A DNA stretch of 64,000 bases, from positions 16,622,109-16,686,108 of the forward strand of contig NW_020313005.1 in the NCBI RefSeq assembly GCF_003265705.1. Direction: 5' to 3'. The notes under the pieces are model-generated. The model was not told the DNA's origin. It made no database searches and saw only the letters and a program-made list of their open reading frames with translations. Position 1 is the first letter of the stretch. Each line of letters starts with the position of its first letter. This DNA comes from Callorhinus ursinus (taxonomy: Eukaryota; Chordata; Mammalia; Carnivora; Otariidae). Position numbers and translations under genes: made by a program. Below, in pieces: positions 10,901 through 23,145 of this stretch.

Positions 10901-11695
10901 CAAGGTTTCCTTTCATTTTTTTCTGCTGATGTGGGTCTGAGAACTCCTGTCCCTAGTTAAATACTAGCTATGGTGCTGTGAAACTTGTAGATATGCATGA
11001 AAATTGACAGCTTCCTCTCTCTTCTGAACCTCCAACGCATAGCCTGTTTTATACCATTTATTATGGCTGCATTTGTTATCACGCAAGTAGTCAGACACGC
11101 ACTGCAGATGTCGGGTAAGCTTTAGACTCTTGGAATTACCTGGGAAGAAAGCCAAGATGTCATTAGAAGTACTGGGATACCACAAAATGCTGAGTGCCTT
11201 GTTGGTTGTGAGCAGGCCAGGAATTAACCATTCATCAATGCCTGGGATTAAAGCATGACCAGAAAACGTTCCTTTTAGAGTTTTTTTCCCCCTGTAAAAT
11301 GTCATTTCTCTGACACAGTTACTCCTCTGACCAGCATTATTTAGACATTCAGGCAGATAGATCAACAACAGCCATCATAGGGATGATACCTTCTGTTCTA
11401 GTCAAGTTTTCCTTGAGTCAATAGACATGAAGGAATGAATGATAACAACTAATTTTCTGGGATTTCCTCCTGTCGGCTAATTTCTCTACACTCTTAACTT
11501 GTACAAAAGTATTCAATGAAGAACTTGCGGCACAATACTTAGTTAGCTTTCTCTCTTTCTGCCGCTCCTACTTCCTTATTCTCTCTTCCTCGGTTTGCCC
11601 ATTCCTTCCCTTCTCTTTTCTCTTGCTCTCCTTCTCCATGTTCCTGCTTGGCTACCTTTACATCATGTCTGAGATATGATCAAGAGTGAATAATG
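10901..11695. other. Unique sequence with an unexplained 134-codon minus-strand frame
   Basis: Non-repetitive DNA. A minus-strand frame from 11368 to 10964 (134 codons, starting MLIYLPECLNNAGQRSN) is open. It has no signal peptide, repeats or family motif that I recognise. Splice sites, a promoter or a poly(A) signal tied to it were not evident. It is most likely a chance frame; a retrocopy or exon cannot be excluded without a protein search. Confidence 0.3.
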
Positions 11696-11699
11696 CTAA

Positions 11700-11925
11700 A
11701 CTGGGAGAACCATATTCAAGTCCTAGGACTGTCATTCTCCCTGAGTGTGATTTTAGGCAAATTCACTAATTATATGGGGCCCCAGATTACTTACTTCAAA
11801 AGAGGAGGAAGAAAAAGGAGAGGGAGGATAAAGAGAAGAGATTATTGTACCTACAATAAAATGTTGCCATGAGAATCAAGAGATAGCATCTACTAAATCC
11901 CTCTGTAAATTGTATAGAATTCTAC
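11700..11925 (+). repeat. MIR SINE relic
   Basis: Degenerate mammal-wide MIR copy, plus orientation. The recognisable order is TTCAAGTCCTAGGACTGTCA, TGTGATTTTAGGCAAATTCA, the ACTTCAAAAGAGGAGG region matching the 'cagtttcctcatctgtaaaatggg' segment, then TATTGTACCTACAATAAAAT. Old and non-coding; its tRNA-related 5' part is lost. Confidence 0.55.
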
Positions 11926-14900
11926 AAAATCCACTTGTTTTTGCTAACCTCCTAATAAATATTTTCAGGAATCTTTGCTAGGATTTAGAGCCAGGCATAT
12001 TTGGGGGAAAAAAAAAAAGACAGATTATGCTCTAGACAAATTGGGCGCCTCGTTATGCACTTACCAGGAGGAAAATGCTGCCATTCCTTGCTAAAAACCC
12101 ATTTGTCTTGCAAATTTCTATAATGAACAGATTTTGGAATAAATACCATGTAATCTGTGATGACAGTTCTCTCATTTCTTTTTTATTAGTTCAATCTTCT
12201 CAGCATCTGAACCAGATAGCTACGGAACCTCCATAATCATTAAGGCAGCTGGGTCATATGCATTTTTCCCCTTTTTTGGCATATAACAGAGTCCCCAGCC
12301 AGTCTCTTGTTATTAGGCCCATGTACTGGTTGCTAAATGCACCTGTATAAGAATGCCAGCTTGGAAAAGAAAAACAGTGAGCTGTATGGTCTTTTCAACA
12401 ATATACCATTTTCCCCACTGACCTTTACCTGGGTATATTTAAAACTTGAATTTTACTTGAAGCTTGTGGAGAACTTGAATTGCATTAAACAATAGATCAT
12501 TTTAAAATAGATCATGTCTACAGAAAATACTGTTGGTTGTGGTAAACTCTAACCCTTCTTTATCTCTATGCCTCTCTTTTGTCTCTCCCTAGGTAAGTGA
12601 TATTTGATTATTGTTTTGAGCTTCTTCAGGAGACAGTTCAGAGGCCTGCCCAGTTCTCAGTCCTTTCGGAAGGAAGTCTTTGGCCAGTTGCTAATTTATT
12701 CTGCTCAGTGGTTCCATTTCATCTCTTGGCTCCTACAGCATGGCAGGGCACATGGAGGTATGGCTGTTCGCTGTTAATGGGTTTGCATCTGTTCATGATA
12801 AAAGGAATGTGAGTGTTGGATCAGTGTCAATGGTATAATTAAAAGAAATTACTAAGAACTAAATGCCAGAAGACAATCATTTTACCTATGCCCATCAATT
12901 GATTGTATAGATTCTCATGAATTCTATGTGAGTCTAACAATAAAAAGAAACTCAGTGAAACATCTAAGTGAATTATAATTTCATTTCTTCTAAGGACTTC
13001 ACAAATAACTTTTGCCTCTTTTTAAAAGGAGAAAACATGTTTAAATATATTTTGTTTATATACCAATTGGGTACATGCCTGAGTCTGAGAAAAGTCTATT
13101 AGTACCTTATTCCCAGATGAGGGAGTCCAGTATGCTTGGACATACAATTGAAAACATTAAGTACAGAGGGATGGATGATTCAATCCCAAGGACTAGAATT
13201 ATAGGTATTCTTTATGTCTGTAACTTTGAGCACATTGAGGCATTGTCCCATAAAATTTACTGCAGAACTATTCTATCAACTCTCAGATCAGAATCTGTAA
13301 TGGAATTACCAAGAGGACCATCAGATTCATGAGTCTCACCCCACAACACCTGAAGAGGGTCTTCTAATTCAGGTGGTTGTGGAAGTCAAAGCAGAACTAA
13401 GTGACAGTGACAGAAATCTATAGCAAGAGCAAATGATGATGGCATAATAAACAGTTAACTGCAGACCTCGATCTAGATAAAACACAGATGTGATTACAAT
13501 GCAGTGTGAGTATTTCTACTAGAAATCCCCTGTCTGCTAAGTTGATGGAAACTTTAACCGGGTGTGGCTAAAAGAAATTTCTCACTCTGATTCAAGTGAA
13601 AGACATACTTTCCCTTCATCACCATGGTTCTATGTCATTCACTGACACTTCACTTATGTTCCGTGATAGTTTGTTATTTCCTTTATTAGGCAATAACTTT
13701 ACTTGTTAAAAGATAATTTTCAGGAAAGGTAAAATGATGATTCACATACAGATAAAAAATGAACAATGTATTGTTAAACTCATTATGAACAAGGAAACCA
13801 GGCAGATGGCATATAGGTTCCAAAAGAAAAGCCAAAGAAGTACAAATGTGTGTGGAATAAAGGAATATGGAAATCAATTTGCAAATGGACATGAAACTGG
13901 CTTTTTCCAAGGGAAGGAAGGAAGTCGATTGAACCTGAATAAGACAGAATTTATTTCCACAATTGCAAATAGAATTAGTTTGCATTGCATCAGTTATCTA
14001 TAATTTACAGAGTTGTAAAATAGCTCAAAGGCAATGAAAGGCTAGAATGAGATAGCCAATAGGGTGTGCTCTAAACAATGCACCATTTTCCATTTGACAC
14101 CTGTAATCTCATTGGCTTGTTTCGAATTCTCTTACATACTCACGAGTGTCAATTTTAAAATAGGAAGTCACCATCTACCATATTTTCAGATTCCAGTGAT
14201 TGATGTTCCTATTTATTAAAGTTCAGATCTGTGCCAAGTCTGGGACTTCAGGTAGTGTAGTCTTCCTTTGATTCTGTAAACATCTCTGCTTTAGTTTTCT
14301 GTGAGTTTTCTGGACTGCTTGATTTTACCGCTGTTATAAAAGAAGTTCTTAGTATTTCACTGAAAAAGTTGAGATTCTTAAGAAATATTTGTTCAGTAAA
14401 TGAGACCTTTAAGGCTATGCATTAGCTAGGTGTTCTTTATTCTTTGGTTATTTATTAAATGGCCTTATTAAAGTATCCCTCTAATGAAAAAAGTTGGATT
14501 TGAAACCTTATGTTTGCAGTACCTTTTCCCTTGTACCCATTTTGTCCCTGTTAATTCATCTTCCTAAGTGGAGTGGTATTTTGCAGCTCTCATGTCTATC
14601 TCATATCAGTGAGATTATGGTATGGCTATAGCATATTATCTTAGTTTTGATGGCTCTTTTTCAAATGTGGATGTGCACCAAGGTGTCTCATTCACCAATT
14701 TGAGGCCACTTCCCCCAAATGTGTACGAATGAGAGAGGAAGGAGGTGGCCCAAGCTGAAAGGGTGGCAAAAGCAGGCATCACCGAGGCATTTAGGATGTC
14801 CCCATGGAGTAGCATTGTGATTTCAGCTCCCAAGCTCACGCGTCAGGGGAGGCTGTGGGTCTGCTGGAGTCTGTGGGTGTGATTGCCTCTCAGCAGATGT

Positions 14901-16880
14901 GCGCGAGTTGTTGCTATGCATGCCCATTTGCCTCTGCAGAATTCTGCTTCACGCTGTCATCCCTGATGAAAATCCCTCTCAGTGGGCTAAAACTATGGTG
15001 CCACATGGACCCACAGTGATGACTTTTTCAGGAAGGGCAATGCTTCCTTCCACCACTTCTCAGAAAATCATATCATTTTCACTGTTAGCAGCTCTCCCTG
15101 AGATTTCCCTAACTCCTCTCACATAGAAGATCCAGCTGTGCTGCTAAGAAGTTTGAAAGTGAAAGACCTGTTTCGGTATTTTTCTTCCTCATAAACCATC
15201 TGGATGGGCTTTTTTTTTTTTTTCCTTTCTGAGGTCTTTTTTTTTTTCCCCCTTAGGGTATAAAGAGGAAGCTCCCAAAGAGAGCAAACTCCTCAGCCAA
15301 GACTTCCCACTGATTTGATCAAACTCTGATGGAAACCTATTGCTACTGGATTTACTGTGTAGATTCCTCTTAGAGTGCTCGAGATCCCTGCCATGAAATA
15401 CATGAGCCTCGAATTTTGCTTTTTTTTTTTTTGGAGTAAATTAGAACCAGAAGGGTTGACTTGATTAAGGCAATAAAGATGGCCATTGGTGCAATGGAGT
15501 CTGGAACTCCCATCTGTTCACTCTTTGTTATTTCTTTGATTCTCCATGGCACCGTGCCATGTGAAGGGTAGATTCTAAACATATCATTTTTATTCTTTAG
15601 TAGCTGATTTTTACGCTAATTTCACGAAGGGCCCTAGATCTCTACAAATTACCTATCAGACTTATCCTCAGGATGAGGATACCTATCATCCTGAAATCTA
15701 TTCACTTTTCCTATCGGCTCACGGGGTTCTGAGATAATCCATTTTCTGGCTTTAACTTCTAAAAACCAAATGTGTTTTGTAAGTAAACAAAAATATGATC
15801 TCACCCCTTGGACACCCACAGAAGTCACAAAGGGTGTATGTCTCCAGGATGATAGGAAAGAAGAGAGGTTGAAAGTAAAAGTGCAAATGACAAAGAGCTT
15901 GGGGTGTGTGGTGCCTGTCCTTTGTGCAGGTCTGCCAGGCTTTCTAAGTCCCTGCTATATCCTTGCTTCCCCATTCCCATTCACAAACCCTCCCCAGATC
16001 TAAACACAATTGAGATTTCAAAGTGGACAGCTCCCATATCAAGAGAGGCAGGATTATCAGGGTTGGCTGTGGCTTATTAAGCTGTGCATATCTGTTGTCT
16101 CAGGCTTCTTTATGGAGCAGTCATTGGAGCACACATCTGAGTGACCATCCCCCTGTGGCTTCTCTTCCTTTCTTTTTAATTCTCTCAGTATCATATCATA
16201 CCCCTCCTGCCCTAGCCTGCAGTCCAGAGAAGAGCAGCCCCATGTGCGAATTTTAGTTGCAGATTGATTTCTAGAATCATGATGCAAAGCCACAAGCAAT
16301 ATGCCAGGTGGAGGGGAGTGTGATCTAGCTTCCTTATATAACCCTCTGCAACTCAGTCACCGAATGTCACTATTTCTCAAGTCCACATATTATCTCACTC
16401 TAGCAGATGCAATAAGGCAGAAATACGGGGTATTTGGAATGCAGTTTATTAAGACATGTTTCGGAGCCAGTTGGAGGGGCGCTGACTGGAAATGTTAATC
16501 ATAGTAACCACCAATGTATTGACCTGCTTGCTATTCTCCTCTGCCTTGGGGAATTGGAACAGGGCACCCAACCACTATCATTCTAATTCAGGTTATGATT
16601 ATGATTATGACTTCTTTCTGGCATATGTATCATACCATATCTTTTTACTTATTGGGCAAACAACAAAATAATATTGCAGAGATCACAGCATAGTCACTGT
16701 GTTATGGTGGGGAAAAAAGAGAGAGAGACAGAGAGAAAGAGAGGGAGAGATTCCTGCAGGGAGGAAAGGGGCAATTTCTCGAAACTCTAGGAAATTTTCT
16801 GGGTGTTGGAAAGAATCTGAAAAGCCACAATCAAAAAATCAAAAAAGCAATATTCCATCTATATCGCAATGAGCTTTTCT
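11926..16880. other. Long unique stretch, no gene or young repeat recognised
   Basis: About 5 kb with no CAN-SINE, L1 or LTR that I can identify. It has only short poly(A)/poly(T) runs (about 12008, 15210, 15238, 15420) and a purine-rich GAGAGA tract at 16710-16750. The part from 12040 to 12480 has a conserved-element look (few simple repeats, mixed composition) but no diagnostic motif. Frames up to 99 codons have no known relatives. Freedom from young insertions over this length is mild evidence of constraint or chance. Confidence 0.45.
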
Positions 16881-17200
16881 AGGAGCTGGAAACAGCATTA
16901 TTACTCCTGGAGAAAGAGCGCTCTTTTTTCCCCTCCTTTTTGATTTAGACTTCTGTGAGTCAAAGTGTTCTGGTGTTGTAATGGTCTGTTTTAAAGATGG
17001 AAAGGGCCCTTATGTGTCAGAACACAAGCCTGTCCTGGCCAGCACGGGGCTTTGTTTGATTATGAAGCTTGTTTGGGATAGATGATATTTTTATAGCTTC
17101 TGTTTTGCTTCACCGACGGCCATATTGATGTAGCTCTCCAGGACCGGCCTAATAAATAGTTTATAAAACTGTAAGGCCATTCTCTTGGGTAATCTACCAC
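16881..17200. promoter_or_regulatory. Candidate conserved non-coding element
   Basis: A repeat-free stretch of mixed composition with an A/T-rich core AATAAATAGTTTATAAAACT (17150-17169), which resembles MEF2/FOX/TATA-like motifs, and a GATA-like AGATAG-like site near 17080. No coding frame explains it. It is offered as a possible enhancer only; the evidence is composition and absence of repeats. Confidence 0.22.
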
Positions 17201-20065
17201 TGTGCCTTCCCAGACTGCAAAATCGCACATCCAGAGTGAGCTGGTTTCTCACACACAGCTGGCCTCAGGCCTAGGGGTGGGAGATTTCGCTGGGGGGGGC
17301 GGGGGGTGCCTTCAAAAGAACTGCCTGAACTTTCCTGTGAACATTTTAGGAGAGCAGTGGAGAGTGAAATGTTGAGATGGGGTGTTTCGTTATTGTTGCT
17401 CAATCTGTGCTCAGATGTTGTGGCTGCTGGGGAAGCTGGGACCAGAAAAACTGCGGAAACCCCTCCCAATGTGTTTTAAGCCTCTGTGAGCTCACTGTTT
17501 GCCAGAAAATCAAGAGGGAGCTGGGAGACAGTGGAAAGACGGTGAATTGGATCTGCTGGCCCCTCAGGTAGAGGTGGTGAGAGGTGAGGAAGCACACAGC
17601 CTGCTCTGGCCCCAGGCAGGACCTGCAATTCCATTAAAGGAGATCAGTAGCCGCAAGCTCCCCCTGGGGAAGGAGAGGGACTGTGCCCATCAGGGACCCC
17701 CTACTGCAGCAGCACCCTGACAGCCAGGGCAATGGGGGTTGGGTGGAGCCCACCCAAGCTGCAGATGCCAGAGTGCTAGGATGGGGGACGTGGAGGTGCT
17801 CTGCTGACACTAGTCAGCATCTGCAACAGGACAGCAACTGGGCCAGTGGTTCTTGCCCGCCTCATGCATCTCAATGAATGATCCTGATATCATGATTTCG
17901 GAGATGAGCAAGTCGCCTCAGAGAGAGTTACAGAACAAACAGACAAACCAAACCTGCAAAAGAACAACAACAAAACCTGAAAACTTGCCTCCCAGGGGTT
18001 CAGCTCCTAAGTCGCGGGACCAGAAGTTGAACTTGGGTTTTGTCTGACCACACAGCCCCGCGCATTGAACTCTATGTGGCGCCAGCAATGTTGGTGTTCT
18101 GGGAAGCGAAGTATGAGATGTGATTTTAAAAACTTGGGGAAATGTCTTTGCCCAGAAATCCCCATTGCTCCAAATACCTGAGCATTTCAAGCTGATCTGT
18201 CTGAAAACATACCCCTAGTTTGAGGATTTCAGACTTATTAAAATTCAAGTGTCCCTGGGAGAGATAAATGTAAGCTGCTATTTATTCCTGAAACTCCATT
18301 CCTCTGGCCTTGCTGGCACAGGGCTTAACAGAGCCACAATAATAGTCCAAACAAGTCTTTCTCAAGCTCTGCCCCCATCTACTCAGCAGGAATGGAAGCT
18401 CTTCTAAAGGTCCTTCTGGGTAGTTCTGGGGACCTAAGGATATTGCTCATCTATCCCTGGAGGAGCTTCTTGCTTTCTTGGGTTGTCTGCTATTTCCTGC
18501 TCTCCTTCTGTTTGTTTTGGTCACATCTCCTGGCACCCCCAGTCCTAAATTAGCCACAGGTGCCCACCCAGGGGTGTCTGTCCTGGTGGGGGCAACTGCC
18601 TCTGACCAAGCAGGGGAAGCCCGACGAGGATGGCCACCGTTTGCCCTACTCCACACGCACCGATACCTCCCATTACACAACATCCAATCACCCACTGTAA
18701 CTGCTGAGAGGCTAGCCTCTTCCTTCTAGGTGGTCCATAATAGGGTGGAGTGAACTAGCTCATGGAGGTTTTATTTGTTCCTCTATTGAAGTCAAAATCA
18801 CCATAGGGCTCAGGCACAGGCCATCAGGCCCTCCGAATCACCGGCACCATTTTCTGTCGAGGGTTGCCACTCTAATCCAGCATTCACCCATTCTTATTGA
18901 GCTTGGCTGTGCAACTCACCATCCCTCATTTGGTGCCTGACTCTCAGAGTCTCCAGATGGGCTCAGGTATGCCTGCATGCCAGAGTGAGTGCAGGATAGC
19001 CAGGGAGGTAGAACTTTGGGATGCTGTAGGCAACAGGCTTTCCCAAGGGCTCCCTGAGTGAGGGGTCCCTTTCTAGGGGCAGCTTTTGTCACTGGAATGA
19101 ATGAATGGAGATGCTGAGAGTGAATTGTCTCTGTGAGTTAGAAAGGGAAGGCTTTGGAAGCTGGGGTACTGGGGGAGGGGCTGGCTCTGTTTGCCTCGGG
19201 TTACATGTTCCTCTCGGATACGTCTGGAGGCACAGGTAGTGAGTGGTCAGTGACCATCCCAGAGCCTGCGAAGACCCAGAGTTCTTCACAGGTAGTTATT
19301 AGTAGGCTTCTGTGGACCCTGGAATTTGTGAATGACCAAGGAAGAGGAAGTAAGAATGTAAACCCTTGTCCAGGCTTGCACGTTAACTATGTGACCTCAG
19401 TCAAATAAGTTCAGCGCGACTACCTCATAACTGTGAATAAAGAATAGCAATGCTCACCCTCCTCACCAACATTCAACTTATGGTAAAGATATGTAAATAA
19501 ACATTGCTAATTAAAATTGAGTTAAATTGCCATCAAAATATAAAGGAGAAGAAAACTAGAACCATAAATATTTGTTTCATCGCTCATGTGTAAGTTTTCT
19601 AAATCATTGTTTATCATTCCAAACAAACAAACCAGTAGTAACAACTTAATCCATTATTCATTATACCCTCATTTCAACAAAAGCAAACACCACCCAGGAT
19701 AATTCTGGTCCTCGTTAATTTTTATCAAAATTACCATTGTGGTGTCCTAGCTGATTCACAGTGCCTTCAGTATATTTCCCATGTGCCTGTGATAATGCTC
19801 TTTTTTAACAGTTCAACAAAAGCAAAGCGAGTCATGATGGGGCCAGCACTGCATTAGGCCCACTTGTGGGATGATATTGAGGTGAATCCTCTAAATTCAG
19901 GGCAACTAAAGGCTATGCATGTTTTACCTTTTATCACCCCTTCAAACTTCCCAAAGAGAAATGGCCAGGGGGCAAGGCCAGGCAAATGTACCCAGTCCCA
20001 GCTTCCAGGAGTCTGTGGCCTAAGCCCCAAAGCAGCTGGGGTGTGGCGAGCTAGCCTGATGATCG
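17201..20065. other. Unique, comparatively GC-rich non-coding sequence
   Basis: More GC-rich than its neighbours, with scattered CpG but no CpG island that I would call. Several 60-90 codon frames overlap on both strands, as expected from higher GC; none resembles a known protein. It includes a G-run cluster at 17274-17306 described separately. A faint MIR-like patch may lie at about 17990-18060. Confidence 0.45.
17274..17306 (+). other. Potential G-quadruplex motif
   Basis: Four G runs in 33 bases: G4 at 17274-17277, G3 at 17279-17281, G8 at 17292-17299 and G6 at 17301-17306, separated by loops of 1, 10 and 1 bases. This meets a relaxed G4 rule (runs of three or more, one loop slightly long) on the plus strand. 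No promoter or gene is attached to it here. Confidence 0.5.
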
Positions 20066-20262
20066 AGAGCAGTCTCAGCTAGGACTGCTCACGAGAATCA
20101 CCTGGGAGATTTGAAAATAAAAAAAACAAACAAAAACCGTGGTTCTCAGGGCTCTTTTTCCCAGGATTCTGATTTAATTGGTCTGTGCTAAGGCCTGGGA
20201 ATCAACGTTCTAGGAGTTCCCGGATGATTTTGATGTGCTGCCTGGGCTGAGAACTGTGGATA
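20066..20262 (+). mobile_element. MER5A-like hAT DNA transposon relic
   Basis: Matches the recalled MER5A layout in order: CACGAGAATCACCTGGGAGA, GATTCTGATTTAATTGGTCT, CTGGGAATCAACGTTCTAGG, GATGATTTTGATGTGCTGCC, and GCTGAGAACTGTGG at the end. MER5A is a short non-autonomous Charlie/hAT element. An A-rich stretch at about 20118-20138 interrupts it. Confidence 0.65.
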
Positions 20263-21243
20263 TGGAGGGGGCGATCCCTCTGCATGGCCTGTAGCCTGCT
20301 ATAGACCCCAAACAGTCTTTATTTCCCACTTCTCCCACACCCACAGCCAAGTCCGGCCTCTCTCCTTTAAGCACTTCACTTGAGAGGAAATAAGCACTTT
20401 GGTAGAATGGAGCCCGAGGAGCTTTAAGCCTCTCAGCCCGTGGAATTTGCCCAGTGCTTCGGAGAGGCTTACAGCCGCTTGACCTCGGGGTGTCTCGTGG
20501 CGGGACAGCTCCCAGCAGAACTGCTTCCAGGTGTTCACAACCTCTCCAGCCCTTAGGAAGCAAGAGCCTAGAGGAAGACAAAGAGAACAAGGAGCTAGGC
20601 CAGGAGCCTTCCAGTACCTTCTCTTCTTCCTATGCCAATCTTGGCCTTGGAAGAATAGAGTTTAAAGACAGAGTCCCCCACAGAGGATCAGAAAGTAGTG
20701 CTCCCATCACTGATGTCCAGTACGATGCCCAGAACTTACCCAATAGAGGGAACTCAATTTGGAAAGAGCATGTCGCTTCCTTTTTCCAGAAGTCAGTTGG
20801 GACAGAAAGACTACAAGCCGTAAGCCTGTCCTTGAGGGGACTGCAACTTAATGAAGGGGGCCAGAAGCCAGAAGCAGCACTAGCCTCCCCTCCCCCTTCT
20901 CAGGATGCAATCTGAATTCTGAAGCCTGACAGAAGAGGCCTTTCATGAGCTGATGGTTTCCTTCTTGTCCAGTCTGCTCTCTCTGGCCACCCACCCCCCA
21001 TACACACCTAGGTATTCTCTGCACGGTTATTTCCTACCTGCCAGTCCTGTGCCTTCTCCTCCTTCCCCCCACCAATCCGAGGCTACCTCTTGCCGGCCGG
21101 GAAAGGTCTGCCTCACTGTTTCTTCCTCTGGAAAACCTTTCCTGGCTCCTCCAGTCTGTGGAGAGTTCCCCTGCTGTGTTCCTATAGCATGCTATGTACA
21201 CTTCTTCCCCGGGAAATCTCATACCCAATTTTGTCCATTTCTT
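20263..21243. other. Unique sequence with an unexplained 153-codon plus-strand frame
   Basis: Moderately GC-rich with several CpG near 20455-20520. A plus-strand frame from 20454 to 20915 is 153 codons and starts MLRRGLQPLDLGVSRGG. It lies outside any repeat that I recognise. It has no recognised domain, is polar and low in hydrophobic residues, and overlaps 79- and 126-codon frames on the other strand. I saw no convincing splice, promoter or poly(A) context. Probably a chance frame helped by GC content. Confidence 0.3.
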
Positions 21244-21463
21244 TGTTGGTATTTTTTTTTAAGATTTTATTTATTTATTTGACAGACAGAGAGACACAGG
21301 AAGAGAGGGAACACAGGCAGGGGGAGCGGGAGAGGGAGAAGCAGGCTTCCCGCGGAGCAGGGAGTCTGATGCGGGGCTCGATCCCAGAACCCCGGGATCA
21401 TGACCTGAGCGGAAGGCAGACGCTTAACCGACTGAGCCACCCAGGTGCCCCTTTCTGTTGGTA
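21244..21463 (-). mobile_element. CAN-SINE (tRNA-derived, caniform type) with TSD
   Basis: Minus-strand SINE body at 21252-21451. It reads poly(T), AAGATTTTATTTATTTATTT, the GACAGAGAGAGA-rich segment, GAGAAGCAGGCTTCCCGCGG, GATCATGACCTGAGC, and ends GAGCCACCCAGGTGCCCC, the complement of the SINE head. An exact TGTTGGTA occurs at 21244-21251 and 21456-21463 inside a longer imperfect match, consistent with a target-site duplication. Its RNA would come from the internal tRNA-like pol III promoter, and L1 proteins move it. The open frames here are SINE artefacts. Confidence 0.92.
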
Positions 21464-21639
21464 CTTTTTTATTCAACTTTCCCTCAGAAGAAACCAAACA
21501 GTAGCTGTAGCTATTCTGTCCAGCGTGGTGGTCACGAGCCTCGTGTGGCTCTCGAACTCTTGAAGTGTAGCTAGCATCCATGTTGAAAAGCAATATTTTG
21601 AATATACTGAGGTAAATACAATATGTTAGAATAATTTCC

Positions 21640-21776
21640 CTGTATCTTTTTAAAAAATATTTTAATTTCTTTTTTTTCTAAGTAATCCCAGTGTGGGGCT
21701 TGAACTGACAATCCCGAGACCAGGAGTTGCATCCCTACTGACTGAGCCAGCCAGGAGCCCCTCACTGTATCTTTTT
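21640..21776 (-). mobile_element. Older short CAN-SINE with 12-bp TSD
   Basis: Minus-strand SINE of about 113 bases (21652-21764). It is the older type with GTAATCCCAGTGTGGGGCTT, then ACTGAGCCAGCCAGGAGCCC at the head end, and lacks the long GA-rich middle. An exact direct repeat CTGTATCTTTTT at 21640-21651 and 21765-21776 marks the target-site duplication. It lies under 200 bases from the SINE at 21252. Confidence 0.85.
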
Positions 21777-22180
21777 CCTTTTTTTACTTTTTATTATGTG
21801 GCTACTAGAATATTTTGAATTATATTTATGGTAAAAAATTATATGTGTGGCTCATATGATGCTTCTATTGGATAGCTTTGGTCTCGAGTATGAAATCAAG
21901 GGTCAGCCATTGTTGTTCACATTCTTTCTATGTCTTATCTTTTCCTTCCATCTTCATCCTCCATCCTCCTCCTTCCAGGCAGTGACTTGGAAGTAAAAAG
22001 ATGAATAAGACATTGCCCTTAACCTGTCAGTTTTCACGGAGACATATTTTACTTTTTGCAAATCCTCTCATCTTCCTCTGCACAGTGCCTATAGTAGAGT
22101 AGCTGCTCAACAAGTAGTTATCCATCAGTTCGTTCATACAATTATTATTTTATCCAAAATTATCAAGCGTGGTGTTATGT

Positions 22181-22402
22181 TGCTTTTATAATTTTTTTAA
22201 AGATTTTATTTATTTATTTGACAGAGAGAGACACAGCGAGAGAGGGAACACAAGCAGGGGGAGTGGGAGAGGGAGAAGCAGGCTTCCCGCGGAGGGAGGA
22301 GCCCGATGTGGGGCTCGATCCCAGGATCCTGGGATAATGACCTGAGCCAAAGGCAAATGCTTAAGGACTGAGCCACCCAGGTGCCCTGCTCTTCTATAAT
22401 TT
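22181..22402 (-). mobile_element. CAN-SINE with near-perfect TSD
   Basis: Minus-strand SINE (body about 22196-22386) with AAGATTTTATTTATTTATTT, the ACAGAGAGAGACACAGCGAG segment, GGCTTCCCGCGGAGG and the head complement GAGCCACCCAGGTGCCC. Flanks read TGCTTTTATAATTT (22181 on) and TGCTCTTCTATAATTT (to 22402), a diverged target duplication. A small deletion in the head (AAATGCTTAAGGACTGAG) distinguishes it from the copy at 21252. Confidence 0.9.
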
Positions 22403-22469
22403 AAATGGTCCCGTTTTTCATGGAGTTTAGAGTCCTTCTCATTTATTTCATTTATAAAGGCATTTATCT

Positions 22470-22605
22470 CAACACCCTCGAGGTTAACGAAGGGGTGGAT
22501 AGTCAGGCTCTGATTTTATTGGTGGGCAAGTGAATCATACTGAGAATAAATCAGCAGTGGGGTCAGGTTCAGCCACAGATGCTCACATTACAATACACTG
22601 CCTTG
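22470..22605 (+). repeat. Possible MIR relic
   Basis: GGGTCAGGTTCAGCCACAGA followed by TGCTCACATTACAATACACTGCC resembles the 3' part of MIR (gaacccaggcagtctgactccagagcccg... cactgcct). The upstream part is poorly preserved. Weak call. Confidence 0.3.
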
Positions 22606-23145
22606 TTTAGTTTGTGGACAAAATATCCAATATTTGGAATAATCAGTGAAAAGTCAAATGAAACCGAGGTTGTCTTGAATATGGTATCTGCTTCTTCAAG
22701 TGCCTTTGGGGAAATGGATTTAGAAACTGGGTGCTGGGGGTGGGGAAGAGGGAGGATCCTCTCTTCAAGTAGATAAATGTACCTGCTTTTCCCTTTCTAC
22801 TCAAAACTCCCTCTCAGGGAAACCCACTCTTTCCAACCCCTCTCAATCCTTCCTATGCCACAGAGTTCTGCAATACCTTTATTTGTCAAATATATATGTT
22901 TTGTGTGCTATTAACACTATTATTTTGAGTGGTCAGTGATCTTTTGAGCTGCTCTGCACACGTAGTATGTGTTTGTGTTTCCCCAGGGGGGTGGTCAACT
23001 CCTACAGGGTGGACAGTAGAGCATGCTGTCCACGGCTTTGCACGCAGACCGACGCAATGTGCAGGCTCACAGGGAGTGAGAGCATGGCATTGCAATACAC
23101 ATGCTTAAATGTACTAAGAGAGATTTAGGAAGTGGCACAATTTCA

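Noticed and set aside
14636..15126. Frames on both strands (67 and 75 codons) as remnants of an old gene or LTR
   Set aside because: No family phrase could be matched with confidence; left as unique sequence.
21090..21593. 157-codon plus and 108-codon minus frames
   Set aside because: Much of both frames is CAN-SINE sequence, including the poly-RE/LPLPL segments.
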